A stretch of 36,669 nucleotides of DNA from Streptomyces himastatinicus ATCC 53653 (lineage in GTDB: Bacteria; Actinomycetota; Actinomycetes; Streptomycetales; Streptomycetaceae). The stretch's first letter is position 1. Each line of letters starts with the position of its first letter. The notes under the pieces were generated by a model. That model had not been told where the DNA came from, made no database searches, and saw only the letters and a list, made by a program, of their open reading frames with translations. The DNA is taken from contig NZ_GG657754.1 in NCBI RefSeq assembly GCF_000158915.1, positions 2,630,785-2,667,453 on the forward strand, given 5' to 3'. Shown one piece after another: positions 1 to 8,345 of this stretch. A program made the translations under genes and the position numbers.

Positions 1-9
1 CAGGTCGAC

Positions 10-912
10 ATGCCGCCCGCCCCGCCGTGGCGCCGCTTCGGCAGCGGTGCGCGTCACGGGGAGCACGACTCCGCGGCCCGGACGTCGCCGTATCTCATCT
101 CGCCCGAGCACGCGGACGTGGTCAACGCGGCCCTCCATCTGCGCCGTCCGCTGCTCGTCACCGGCAGCCCGGGCACCGGCAAGTCGTCCCTCGCGCGGGC
201 GGTCGCGCACGAACTGGGGCTGGGCGAGGTGCTGCGCTGGCCGGTCAACAGCCGGTCCACCGTGCAGGACGCGCTCTACCGTTACGACGCGATCGGGCGG
301 CTGCGCGAGACGACCCTGATGCGGGACCGCGGCGAGGCCGAACCCGACATCGGCAGCTTCGTACGGCTCGGCCCGCTGGGCACCGCGCTGGTGCCGGACG
401 ACCGGCCCCGGGTGCTGCTCGTCGACGAACTCGACAAGGGCGATGTCGACCTGCCGAACGACCTGCTGACCGTCTTCGAGGAGGGCGAGTTCGAGATCCC
501 CGAGCTGGCCCGGCTGCCCGAGGAGCAGTCGGTGGTGGAGGTGCTCACCGAGCGGTCGGGCGAACGCGCCACGGTACGGCGGGGGCGGCTGGCCTGCGAG
601 GAGTTCCCCGTCGTGGTGATCACCAGCAACGGCGAGCGCGACTTCCCGCCCGCCTTCCTCCGCCGCTGCGTACGGCTGGAGCTCCCCACCCCCGACGAGG
701 AGCGGCTGCGGGCGATCGTCACCGCGCATCTGGGCGAGGAGGCGCTGGAGGAGGTCGATCAGCTCCTGGAGGTCTTCCTGCGGCGGCGCGCGGCGCGCGA
801 GCTGGCCACCGATCAGCTGCTGAACGCCGTGTTCCTGCGGTCGGGCGGGGTGGATGTGACGGCACAGGAGCTGCTGGAAGCGGTGCTGCACCGGCTGGGC
901 GGGGCGGTGTGA
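10..912 (+). CDS. MoxR-type AAA+ ATPase
   Basis: This is a 300-residue AAA+ ATPase of the MoxR group. Visible motifs are Walker A GSPGTGKS (about 52-59), Walker B VLLVDE (135-140), a sensor-1 region ITSNGERDF (204-212) and an arginine pair near 218-219. MoxR ATPases act as chaperone-like remodelling machines that usually work with a vWA-domain partner. The next gene, 3 bp downstream, encodes a SAV_2336/vWA-like protein, so the two are probably co-transcribed and interact. The ATG at position 10 is the first start in view, but the frame stays open to the window edge, so the true start could lie upstream. The family assignment is firm; the cellular role is inferred from the neighbour. Confidence 0.88.
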   Translation: MPPAPPWRRFGSGARHGEHDSAARTSPYLISPEHADVVNAALHLRRPLLVTGSPGTGKSSLARAVAHELGLGEVLRWPVNSRSTVQDALYRYDAIGRLRETTLMRDRGEAEPDIGSFVRLGPLGTALVPDDRPRVLLVDELDKGDVDLPNDLLTVFEEGEFEIPELARLPEEQSVVEVLTERSGERATVRRGRLACEEFPVVVITSNGERDFPPAFLRRCVRLELPTPDEERLRAIVTAHLGEEALEEVDQLLEVFLRRRAARELATDQLLNAVFLRSGGVDVTAQELLEAVLHRLGGAV

Positions 913-915
913 CCC

Positions 916-1464
916 ATGGCCCGAGGGGACGGCGGCGAGGGGCCGTTGGAACGGCTTGACGAGGCCATCACGGTCCTCGCGTCCGGCGGCGTGTATCTGT
1001 CGCGGGAAGAGCTGCTCGACGCCCTCTGGCTGGCCGGGCGGCTGCCCGAGCGCGACGCCGCGGGGGCGCCCCTGGAGCGCGCGGCGGCGCGCGCCGGAGT
1101 GCCCCTGCCCGACACGCGCCCCGCCGCCCCGGCCGTGCCCGCCTCCCCCGCCGTACGGCCCGCCCCGGCCCGGCAAACCGAGGCCGCACCGCAGGACACC
1201 GCTCCGACCGACCCGCCGCCGCGGGAGCGGGAAGCACCCTCCGCACTCCCCGATCCCCGGGACCGCCACCGCCCCGCCGAGCGCGCGCCGCACGGCCTCT
1301 ACGGCGGAGGCCACACCCCCGGCGGGCCCGGCGCGGACGCCGAGTCGCCAAGGCAGGACGGCGCGGGCTGCCGCTGCGCGTGCCCGAGGACAAGGCGCTG
1401 CACCAGGAACTCTCCATCGGCCGCGCCCTGCGCCCGCTCAAACAGCACCGCCCCAATCCGCTGA
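916..1464 (+). pseudogene. N-terminal fragment of SAV_2336-like protein (frameshifted from next ORF)
   Basis: The first ~40 residues contain the segment LSREELLDALWLAGRLP, a typical opening of SAV_2336-family proteins. A long Pro/Ala-rich linker follows. After about residue 150 the frame degenerates into Cys/Arg-rich sequence, while the family-like sequence continues in another frame (the feature starting at 1380). One extra G in the GGG run at 1365-1367 would fuse the two frames and read DGAGLPLRVPEDKALHQEL, a smooth join. I therefore read this as the 5' part of one gene of about 1,360 codons, interrupted by a one-base deletion or a sequencing error. It starts 3 bp after the MoxR stop. Confidence 0.7.
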
Positions 1465-4400
1465 AGCGGGAGTTCGACGAGGTCGCCACCACGGCGGCAC
1501 TCGCCGAGACCGGTCTGCCGGACGTGATCACCCGCCCGGCCCGCGAGCGCTGGCTCGACCTCGCGCTCGTCGTCGACGACGGCACGTCGATGCTGCTGTG
1601 GCGGCGGCTGGCCGTCGAGCTGCGCACGGTGCTGCAACGCTCGGGCGCCTTCCGCGTCGTACGGGTCCTCGGCCTCCACACGCGCGGCGCCGCCGCCCCC
1701 GCGCTGCGGACCCGGCCCTACGACCCGGACGCGCCCCACCTCCCCACGACGGCGCTGTCCGACCCGTCCGGGCACACGCTGGTGCTGGTGGTGAGCGACG
1801 GGGTCGGGGCAGCGTGGCGTGACGGGCGGATGGACCAGGTGCTGGCGCGCTGGGCGGGGGTGGGGCCCACCGCGGTCGTGCACGCCCTGCCGCCCCGGCT
1901 GTGGGACAGCTCCGGGATCCGGACGCGGCGCTGGCAGGTACGGACCCGCAGGCCCGGCTCGGCCAACGCGGACTGGTCGGTCGCCGATCCGGTGCTGCCC
2001 ACCGCCCTGGCCCGGTTCGACGGGGTGCCCGTGCCCGTACTGGAACCGGAGGCCGGGCCGCTGGCGGACTGGGCGCGGCTGATCGCCTCCGCGAGCGGCA
2101 CGGCCGTCCTGCCGCTGCTCGCCCCGCCGCGCGGCGCCGCCCGCCCGGCCTCATCCCCGTCCCCTTCTCCGGCCGATGAGCTGGGCCGCGTCCAGCTCTT
2201 CCGGGACGCGGCGTCCCCGGAGGCGTACCGCCTGGCGGCCCATCTGTCGGCGGTCGCCCCACTGCCGGTGCCGGTGATGCGGATGGTGCAGAAGGCGGTG
2301 GACGGGCGGTCCGACACCGGGCGGCTGGCCGAGGTGTTCCTCGGCGGGCTGATGCGCCCGGTCGAGCCGCCCGCCTCGGCGGGCCCGGACCCGCTGCCGC
2401 CCGAACACCCGCCCTTCGCCTTCACCGACGCCGCCCAGCAGGCGCTGCTGGGGGCCGTACCGCTGGCCGAACTGGTCGCGACCAGCCGCACCATCGGCCG
2501 CCGCCTGGAGGAACTGGCGGGCCGCTCCCCCGACTTCCCGGCCTGGCTCGCCCATACGGCGGGCACGGACCGCCTCCCGCCCGGCGCCCGGCCCTTCAGC
2601 ACGGTGGAACGGCGGCTGGCGGCCCGGCTGGGGGCGCCCTCGTCCTCGGTGTTCGCGACCAGCAGGGCGGCGCGGCAGTGGCGCCGCCTCGGAATCCGTG
2701 ATCCGGACGCGATCGGTCCGTACCGGCTGCTGCGGGCCGGACCGCCGGGGCTGCGCGTCGCCCCCTTCCTGGGCCGGGACGCGTACGGCGAGGATGCCGT
2801 CGTCAGCGTCGTCCACCCCGAACATGAGCCCCACGGCGCCGCGCTGCTGGGCGTCCAGGCGGAGGCGCTGCGCCGGATGCACGGACGCCATGCGTGCGCC
2901 CTGCTGCGCGAGGGGCTGGGCGACGACCCTCCGTGGATCGCGGAGGAGCCCTTCGTCGCGGACCGGCTGGACGACCTCCTCCGCTCGACCACCACGGAGT
3001 GGAATGCGCACACCGCCCTCCGGATCGCCCGGCAGGTCGCGGACGCCGTGCGGGTGTGTGCCGCGGAGGGGATGGCGCACGGCGACCTCACCCTCAGCAC
3101 CGTGCATTTCACCGGCGAGGACGTCATCCTCACCGGCTGGTCCTCGGCCTGCATAGACGGCATGCCGTCCCCGGACGCGTCCGGCCGGGTCCCGGCGACC
3201 CCCGAGGACAACGTCGCGGCGCTGGGCGACATCCTGCTGCGTCTCGGTGGCAGCGGCCACACGCATCGCCCCCGCGTCGACGACTACGACATGCCGCGCT
3301 GGGACGGCGACGCCTGGGCGCCGGTCCGCGCGCTGGTGATGGCATGCCTGGAGCGGCAGAACCGCCCCACCGCGCATGAGGTCTGGCAGTTCCTCATGGA
3401 CTTCCGGCCGGAGACGGCACCACCACAGTCGACGCCCTCCGCACGGGATCCCGAACCGGAGAGCGGCCAACCGTCGTTCCCGGGGTACGAGATCGACCGC
3501 AGGCTCGGCGGCAGCGGTGGGTACGACGTCTATCTGGCCCACGAGACACGCAGCTCCCACCATGTGGTGATCCGTAGCGCCCCGAGCGCCAAGCGGGAGC
3601 TGGAGGCCGAGGCAAGGGCGTTGCGGCGAATGTTCGGGCACTACGCGCCACAGCTCAACGCCAGCGCTCTCAAGCGCGTCCCGCCCTGGATCGTGACGGA
3701 GTTCGTCAGCCTCCCCGACGGCTCCCCGGCCCCGACGCTGTCCTCGTTGCTGGACGACGGCGCATCCCGGCTGGACCCCGTGCACGCCGCCACCATCGGC
3801 CTGCGCCTCGCCGAGGCGGTGAACATGTGCGCGCTGAAGGGCATCGTGCTCAGGAAGCTGACGGCGGACAGCGTGCTCGTCGTCGGCCGGACGGTGAAGC
3901 TGACCAGCTGGACGGACGCGGCCATCGACGACTTCCGCCAGGAGGCTCCCACCCGCGCGGACAACGTCTACGCCCTGGGCGTGATCCTCCGCGCCATGAG
4001 TGACGCCCAGCCGACCCCGCAGACCTCGGCGGACGAAACACTGTGGCTCAAACCCCGGCTGCTCTCCGTCATCGGCGCCTGCCTCAACGACCGCCCCGAC
4101 CGCCGCCCGACGGCGGGTCAGGTGGCGGATGTCTTCGTGCAGTGTCTGCCGTCCACGCAGACGTATGGCGACACCACGCCGTACGACGTGGAGTCCACGG
4201 ACGCCCAACTCCCGGCCGAGGCACCGGACACTCCCGCCCCAACCCCCCAGCCCCGCTCCCCCCGTCGTACGTCCCGCTTCCGCTTCGGTGGAAAGGCCCA
4301 GCGGCAGCGCAAACTCGACCTCATCCGTACACCGCTGACGTCCACCCACCGCATCATGGTGATCAGTCACATGGCGGGGGCCGAGCGAACCGCGACGACG

Positions 4401-5009
4401 CTCGTACTCGGCTCGATCCTCGCAAGCGAACGCGAGGACAAGGTCGTCGCGTTCGACACGGACCCTTTCCGCATCGCCATGGGTCGCATCCGTATCGCCA
4501 TGGGTCGCACCAGACAGACCCCGTCCGGGCTGGAGATCCTCACGGGGGGCTCCTCGCGGAGCGAGCTGGCCGACGAGGAGAACCGCCACGCCATCGCCAA
4601 GCTGAGCGGCCGCTACGCGGTCGTCCTCGTCGACACCGATACGTTCCATAACGCCAGACCGGGAATCCTCGACCTCGCCGACCAGATGATCGTCGTCACC
4701 ACCACCGACGATGAGCACGGGTTCAGCGTTCACACGGTCCTGGACCGGCTGGAGCTGGACGGTCACGCGGAGCTGGTGCGCCGCGCCGTCACCGTGATCA
4801 AGAGGTCGTCCGAGACCGAGGCCCGGACGGACGATGAGCTGGCGGAGAGGTTCCGGAACCGGACCCGTGATGTGGTGGTCGTGCCGTACGACGAGTACGT
4901 GGCCACCCAGCGCGACATCGACCTCGACCACCTCGCCCCCAAGACCCTCGACGCGTACGTCGACCTTGCCGCGCTGGTCGCGGAGGGTTTCCCCGGGGCC
5001 GGGCAATAG
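1380..5009 (+). CDS. SAV_2336/vWA-like protein with two pseudokinase modules and a degenerate ParA/MinD-like domain
   Basis: This is 1,209 codons counted from GTG 1380, but the gene probably begins at 916 (see the frameshifted fragment). Residues ~1-260 are the SAV_2336 core: GRALRPLK, then a vWA-like fold with a degenerate MIDAS motif (DDGTS, 66-70). Residues ~443-670 look like a protein kinase fold, but the catalytic loop reads HGDLTLSTV (~567-575) in place of HRDLKPxN. Residues ~700-925 form a second kinase-like repeat with LRKLTADSV at that loop, so no catalytic Asp. Residues ~990-1209 resemble a ParA/MinD-type P-loop protein (RIMVIS..., AFDTDPF, VLVDTD), yet the Walker A is MAGAERTA instead of KGGVGKTT. 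The kinase and NTPase modules are therefore probably scaffolds or sensors. No membrane segment is seen. With the upstream MoxR it resembles a vWA-MoxR conflict or signalling pair. The domain fold calls are by eye. Confidence 0.75.
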   Translation: MPEDKALHQELSIGRALRPLKQHRPNPLKREFDEVATTAALAETGLPDVITRPARERWLDLALVVDDGTSMLLWRRLAVELRTVLQRSGAFRVVRVLGLHTRGAAAPALRTRPYDPDAPHLPTTALSDPSGHTLVLVVSDGVGAAWRDGRMDQVLARWAGVGPTAVVHALPPRLWDSSGIRTRRWQVRTRRPGSANADWSVADPVLPTALARFDGVPVPVLEPEAGPLADWARLIASASGTAVLPLLAPPRGAARPASSPSPSPADELGRVQLFRDAASPEAYRLAAHLSAVAPLPVPVMRMVQKAVDGRSDTGRLAEVFLGGLMRPVEPPASAGPDPLPPEHPPFAFTDAAQQALLGAVPLAELVATSRTIGRRLEELAGRSPDFPAWLAHTAGTDRLPPGARPFSTVERRLAARLGAPSSSVFATSRAARQWRRLGIRDPDAIGPYRLLRAGPPGLRVAPFLGRDAYGEDAVVSVVHPEHEPHGAALLGVQAEALRRMHGRHACALLREGLGDDPPWIAEEPFVADRLDDLLRSTTTEWNAHTALRIARQVADAVRVCAAEGMAHGDLTLSTVHFTGEDVILTGWSSACIDGMPSPDASGRVPATPEDNVAALGDILLRLGGSGHTHRPRVDDYDMPRWDGDAWAPVRALVMACLERQNRPTAHEVWQFLMDFRPETAPPQSTPSARDPEPESGQPSFPGYEIDRRLGGSGGYDVYLAHETRSSHHVVIRSAPSAKRELEAEARALRRMFGHYAPQLNASALKRVPPWIVTEFVSLPDGSPAPTLSSLLDDGASRLDPVHAATIGLRLAEAVNMCALKGIVLRKLTADSVLVVGRTVKLTSWTDAAIDDFRQEAPTRADNVYALGVILRAMSDAQPTPQTSADETLWLKPRLLSVIGACLNDRPDRRPTAGQVADVFVQCLPSTQTYGDTTPYDVESTDAQLPAEAPDTPAPTPQPRSPRRTSRFRFGGKAQRQRKLDLIRTPLTSTHRIMVISHMAGAERTATTLVLGSILASEREDKVVAFDTDPFRIAMGRIRIAMGRTRQTPSGLEILTGGSSRSELADEENRHAIAKLSGRYAVVLVDTDTFHNARPGILDLADQMIVVTTTDDEHGFSVHTVLDRLELDGHAELVRRAVTVIKRSSETEARTDDELAERFRNRTRDVVVVPYDEYVATQRDIDLDHLAPKTLDAYVDLAALVAEGFPGAGQ
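4470..4511 (+). repeat. 21-bp tandem duplication inside the ParA-like domain
   Basis: Two adjacent 21-bp units (4470-4490 and 4491-4511) differ at two bases and encode RIAMGRI followed by RIAMGRT. The duplication is in frame and sits just after the Walker-A-like segment, where related ATPases have a variable loop. It looks like a recent slippage event. Confidence 0.8.
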
Positions 5010-5039
5010 CGGCCCCGCGGAGGGCCTATCCTCTACGCC

Positions 5040-5975
5040 ATGTCGTCCGCCGATCTGATCCGTATCGTCTCCCGTTCCTCGCCCATGGCCCTCGCCCAGG
5101 TCGAGCGGGTCCGCACCGAGCTGGCCGCGCTGCGGCCCGGTATCCGGACGGAGGTCGTGCCGGTCACCACCTCCGGCGACCGCTGGATGGGGGATCTGTC
5201 GAAGCTGGGCGGGAAGGGCGCGTTCACCAAGGAGGTGGACGCCGCGCTGCTGGCGGGTGAGGCGGATCTCGCGGTGCACTGCATCAAGGACGTACCCGCC
5301 GACCGGCCGCTGCCCGCGGGCACGGTCTTCGCGGCCTACCTCAAGCGGGACGACATCCGGGACGCGGTGATCCACCCCGAGGGGCTGACGCTGGACCAGA
5401 TGCCGGAGGGGACCCGGATCGGCACCTCGTCGGTGCGGCGGGTCGCCCAACTGGCCGTCACCCACCCGCATGTGGAGTGCGTGCCGATGCGTGGCAACGC
5501 CAACCGGCGGCTGGAGAAGATGGCGGCGGGCGACTGCGACGCGCTGATGCTGGCCGTCTCGGGTCTTGAGCGGATTGACCGCACGGACGTGATCAGCGAG
5601 ATCCTCCCTGTGGAGACGATGTGCCCGCCGATCGGCGCCGGGGTGCTCGGGCTCCAGTGCCGGGAGGACGACACCACCACGATCGAGGCGGTCGCCGGGC
5701 TCGGCGACACCGAGGTGTGGAAGGAGATCACCGCCGAGCGGATGCTGCTGCACGTGCTCCAGGGGCACTGCAACTCCCCCATCGCGGGCTACGCCAAGGC
5801 CGAGCGGGACGGGCGGCTGTCGCTGCGTGCCCGGGTCTTCAGCCCGGACGGCAAGACGGTGCTGGACGCGCACGAGTGGGCGGGCCCGCTGGACCCGGCC
5901 ACCCTGGGGACGTCGGTCGCGGTGGCCCTGCTGCGGCAGGGCGCGCGCGAGGTCATCGACAGCATCCCGCACTAA
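5040..5975 (+). CDS. hemC: Hydroxymethylbilane synthase (porphobilinogen deaminase) paralogue
   Basis: This 311-residue protein should polymerise four porphobilinogens to hydroxymethylbilane in tetrapyrrole synthesis. The catalytic Asp is present in KDVP (D84). The arginine clusters GTSSVRR and RGNANRR, which bind the dipyrromethane cofactor and substrate carboxylates, are recognisable. The cofactor-attaching cysteine is C244 in [11 protein letters not shown]; most bacterial enzymes have GGCQVP(I/V) there, so the loop is divergent. The gene stands apart from any hemA/hemD/hemB neighbours, which suggests a second, possibly specialised copy rather than the housekeeping hemC. No clear Shine-Dalgarno precedes the ATG. 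Its TAA stop lies inside the left end of a mobile element, so its native downstream region has been displaced. Confidence 0.85.
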   Translation: MSSADLIRIVSRSSPMALAQVERVRTELAALRPGIRTEVVPVTTSGDRWMGDLSKLGGKGAFTKEVDAALLAGEADLAVHCIKDVPADRPLPAGTVFAAYLKRDDIRDAVIHPEGLTLDQMPEGTRIGTSSVRRVAQLAVTHPHVECVPMRGNANRRLEKMAAGDCDALMLAVSGLERIDRTDVISEILPVETMCPPIGAGVLGLQCREDDTTTIEAVAGLGDTEVWKEITAERMLLHVLQGHCNSPIAGYAKAERDGRLSLRARVFSPDGKTVLDAHEWAGPLDPATLGTSVAVALLRQGAREVIDSIPH

Positions 5976-5990
5976 GACTTATCCCGTATG
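5972..5990 (+). repeat. Left terminal inverted repeat of the element
   Basis: CTAAGACTTATCCCGTATG matches the inverted right end at 9157-9176 in about 16 of 19 positions with one gap. It contains both the hemC TAA stop (5973-5975) and, on the other strand, the TAG stop of the TnpB-like reading frame. Confidence 0.65.
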
Positions 5991-8095
5991 TGTGTACGGG
6001 AGCGGCCGGTGTGCGGTCGTGTCGTTCCGGCGTGGGCCTTGGGCCGCTGTGGTGCGGGTCGGGTCTCATCCGGGGTTGCCACGGTGCGGGGTCCGGCATT
6101 TCGCCGAGCAGAGGCCGTCCGTTGCCGGGGAAGGGTGGTCCCGGGGGGTTCGGCTGCCGCGCGGGTCCGGCCCGAGGGGGCGGACTTCGGTGCGGTTGAC
6201 TCGGTCAGGGCTTCTTGCAGCCCTTGGGTGAAGAGGATCTGGGCGGTGCGGGCGCGGGTGTGGTCCAGGCGTGCGGTTGTGGGGACGTCGGGGGCGGTGA
6301 GGGTGGTGAAGGCGGCCAGGGCAGCGGAGACCAGGTCGCGGTCGCCTTTCAGCCCGCAGCCGCCTTCGGCCGGGTCACAGTGATGGGTGCGCTGGCGCAG
6401 GGACTTGGGTAGGCGTCGGCCGCACAGGCAGTGCTGGGACAGGGCAGTGGTGAAGGTCGAGGCGCGCAGGAGCCGTCCCCCGGTGGCCGTGCACTCGGCG
6501 GCGAGTGCACTGATCAGCCGTCCGGGGGTGGTGGCGGAGCAGGCGCGGCCCCACAGGCGGAACCAGGTGCGGATGTCGCAGTCCTCGATGGTCAGGTTCG
6601 GGCCGTGGGCGGCGACCAGAGCAGCGGCGATCTTCCTCGCGCGGTGATGGGAGGCGGCGGCCGCGCTCGCGGCCGCGGCACTGTGGCGGGCCCGCAGATT
6701 CCGGTAGCCGGTACTGAGCGTGTCACGGCGGTAGGCCTGTTGGGGTTTTCCCGTCGCGGCGGTGTGCCGAGGTCCGGCCGGAACGGTCATGGCCTTGGCG
6801 GGCAGGCCTGCCGCCCGTCGGCGTTCGCCGCGGGTCTGTTGACGCCGGGAGGGCCGGTACTGCTGGGGGTTGGTGGCGCGGCGGGAGCGGTCAAGGGCGC
6901 GCTGGCGGCCCCGGGCCTTCTTGCGCGCTGCGGCCCAGGTGCGTTGCTCCTGTCCGGTCAGGATGATCCGGGCGGAGCGTACCGGCCCGTCACCCGGATC
7001 ACCGGTAGCGGGGAAGGAGACGACAGCGAGGTTGGAGACGTTGCCGTCCACCCCGCCGACACGCTCCAGGGCTGCGGCCTGCCGACGCCGGGTACGGGTG
7101 GCGGTGGAGGCGTAACCGGGTGCCAGGACCATCAGATGGGCCTCATAGGCCCAGCCGCCCGGGGCGGCCGGATCCCGCAGCCGTACCAGGTCGATCTTGT
7201 GCCACCGGCTCGGGTCGTCCAGGTAGTGGAGCAGATAGGGCCAGCGTCCGGCGCCTTGTGCAAGTCGTACCGGCAGGACGATGTCCCCGCGCCCGGTGGG
7301 CCCTCCGGCGAAGACGACTCGGCGCGGTGTCGCTCCGCCGCCCGGCGGTCCCGGTCCTGGACGTCCTCACCGGACTGCCCGTGGACGAGCGGTGCGGATG
7401 CGCTCGGCGGGCCGGGCGGGGGCGGGCATGCGGCGCGGCTGCGCCAGCACCCGCACACCCGGCGGGAGCTGGGCGGCCTGGGCAGGGGTGGTCACCGATG
7501 GCGGCAGCGCGGGGTGCCGGAAGGTGTCCAGGTGTCCGGCCAGGGTGCCATGGAGGCGGAAGGTCTCCCACTTGCGGTGGGTGGTGTGCGAGCGGGCCCG
7601 GCCGGGGATACGGGTGTACTCCCACCAGGTCCCGGTCCTGGGGCGCCCGGCCCGCTGCCCGGACGCGTCGGGGTGCAGGTGCCGGGCCACACCGGCCCAC
7701 ACCTCGTCGGCCTGGTGCATCACCAACGCCTTCGACACATGATCACTCAACCAGCGTGAGCGCTCCAGATGCCGGTACGCGCGCCGCTCCAGCCCGGTGC
7801 GGGACAGGCCAAGTTCGGCCCGCCAGGCCTTCACGTCCTTCTCGCGCCGCATGTCACCGGCCCAGTAGGCGTCGACCACATCCCGCGCATCACGCTGCAG
7901 GGCGCGTTTGACCTGCCACATCGCCGAAAACAACTGCTCGACCCGGCGGCGGACATCCGCATCGCCGACGACCAGCGGCAGCCGGATCACCGACACCGGC
8001 GCATCCTTCGCCCGCCGCCACACCTCACCCCGGTTCGGCCCCCGAAACCGCCGCCCCTCCCCAGGAGCAGGAGCAGCCGGTGATCGACCCGCCAC
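5972..8095 (-). pseudogene. TnpB/OrfB-like RuvC nuclease, disrupted
   Basis: The C-terminal half (from about 7320 down to 5972) carries the RuvC-like triad of TnpB proteins: GVDGN (RuvC-I Asp), LTIEDCDI (RuvC-II Glu) and GDRDLVSA (RuvC-III Asp). Between the last two is a Cys-rich element, CLCG...CDPAEGGCG, a deviating version of the usual CxxC/CxxC zinc finger. The N-terminal half (8095 to ~7370) has helical sequence typical of the wedge/REC part. The frame is interrupted by TGA at 7367-7369. Around 7330-7400 another frame reads more protein-like, so two compensating indels are also possible. A GTG at 8095, preceded by AGAGGGGG, is the most reasonable start; starts further up would translate the hexanucleotide array as Thr-Leu repeats. 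Family members are RNA-guided nucleases encoded by IS200/IS605-type elements. This copy is probably inactive. Confidence 0.7.
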
Positions 8096-8118
8096 CTCTT
8101 TCCCCCTCTCCCGGACCA

Positions 8119-8304
8119 GCGTCAGCGTCAGCGTCAGCGTCAGCGTCAGCGTCAGCGTCAGCGTCAGCGTCAGCGTCAGCGTCAGCGTCAGCGTCAGCGT
8201 CAGCGTCAGCGTCAGCGTCAGCGTCAGCGTCAGCGTCAGCGTCAGCGTCAGCGTCAGCGTCAGCGTCAGCGTCAGCGTCAGCGTCAGCGTCAGCGTCAGC
8301 GTCA
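8119..8304. repeat. (GCGTCA)31 hexanucleotide tandem array
   Basis: Thirty-one perfect, uninterrupted copies of GCGTCA (186 bp) lie between the divergent TnpB-like pseudogene and the DDE transposase. The six-base unit keeps frame, giving Ser-Val, Ala-Ser or Arg-Gln dipeptide runs on the plus strand and Thr-Leu or Asp-Ala runs on the minus strand; the remaining minus frame is stopped by TGA. These are translation artefacts and not proteins. Such a perfect array should vary in copy number between strains, and its assembled length may not be exact. Confidence 0.97.
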
Positions 8305-8345
8305 GGCATAACGTCGTGAAGTCTGTTCGGGTTACGGTCAGTTGT

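Noticed and set aside
2151..5972. A 1,273-codon open frame on the minus strand opposite the SAV_2336-like gene and hemC
   Set aside because: It runs antisense through two genes with clear protein motifs, has Arg/Gly-rich low-complexity composition and no recognisable domain; it is a GC-bias artefact.
8119..8304. CRISPR-like array
   Set aside because: The repeats are contiguous six-base units without spacers, and no cas genes are nearby.
8301..8315. GTCAGGCATAACGTC as a left inverted repeat of a shorter DDE element paired with 9138-9152
   Set aside because: Only about 11 of 15 positions match and it overlaps the tandem array; the pair at 5972-5990 / 9157-9176 is clearly better. It stays possible as an internal relic.
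8025..8319. Frames coding for Asp-Ala, Ser-Ala, Ser-Val and Thr-Leu dipeptide repeats
   Set aside because: They are translations of the GCGTCA array in different frames, with no start signals or conserved sequence; not real proteins.
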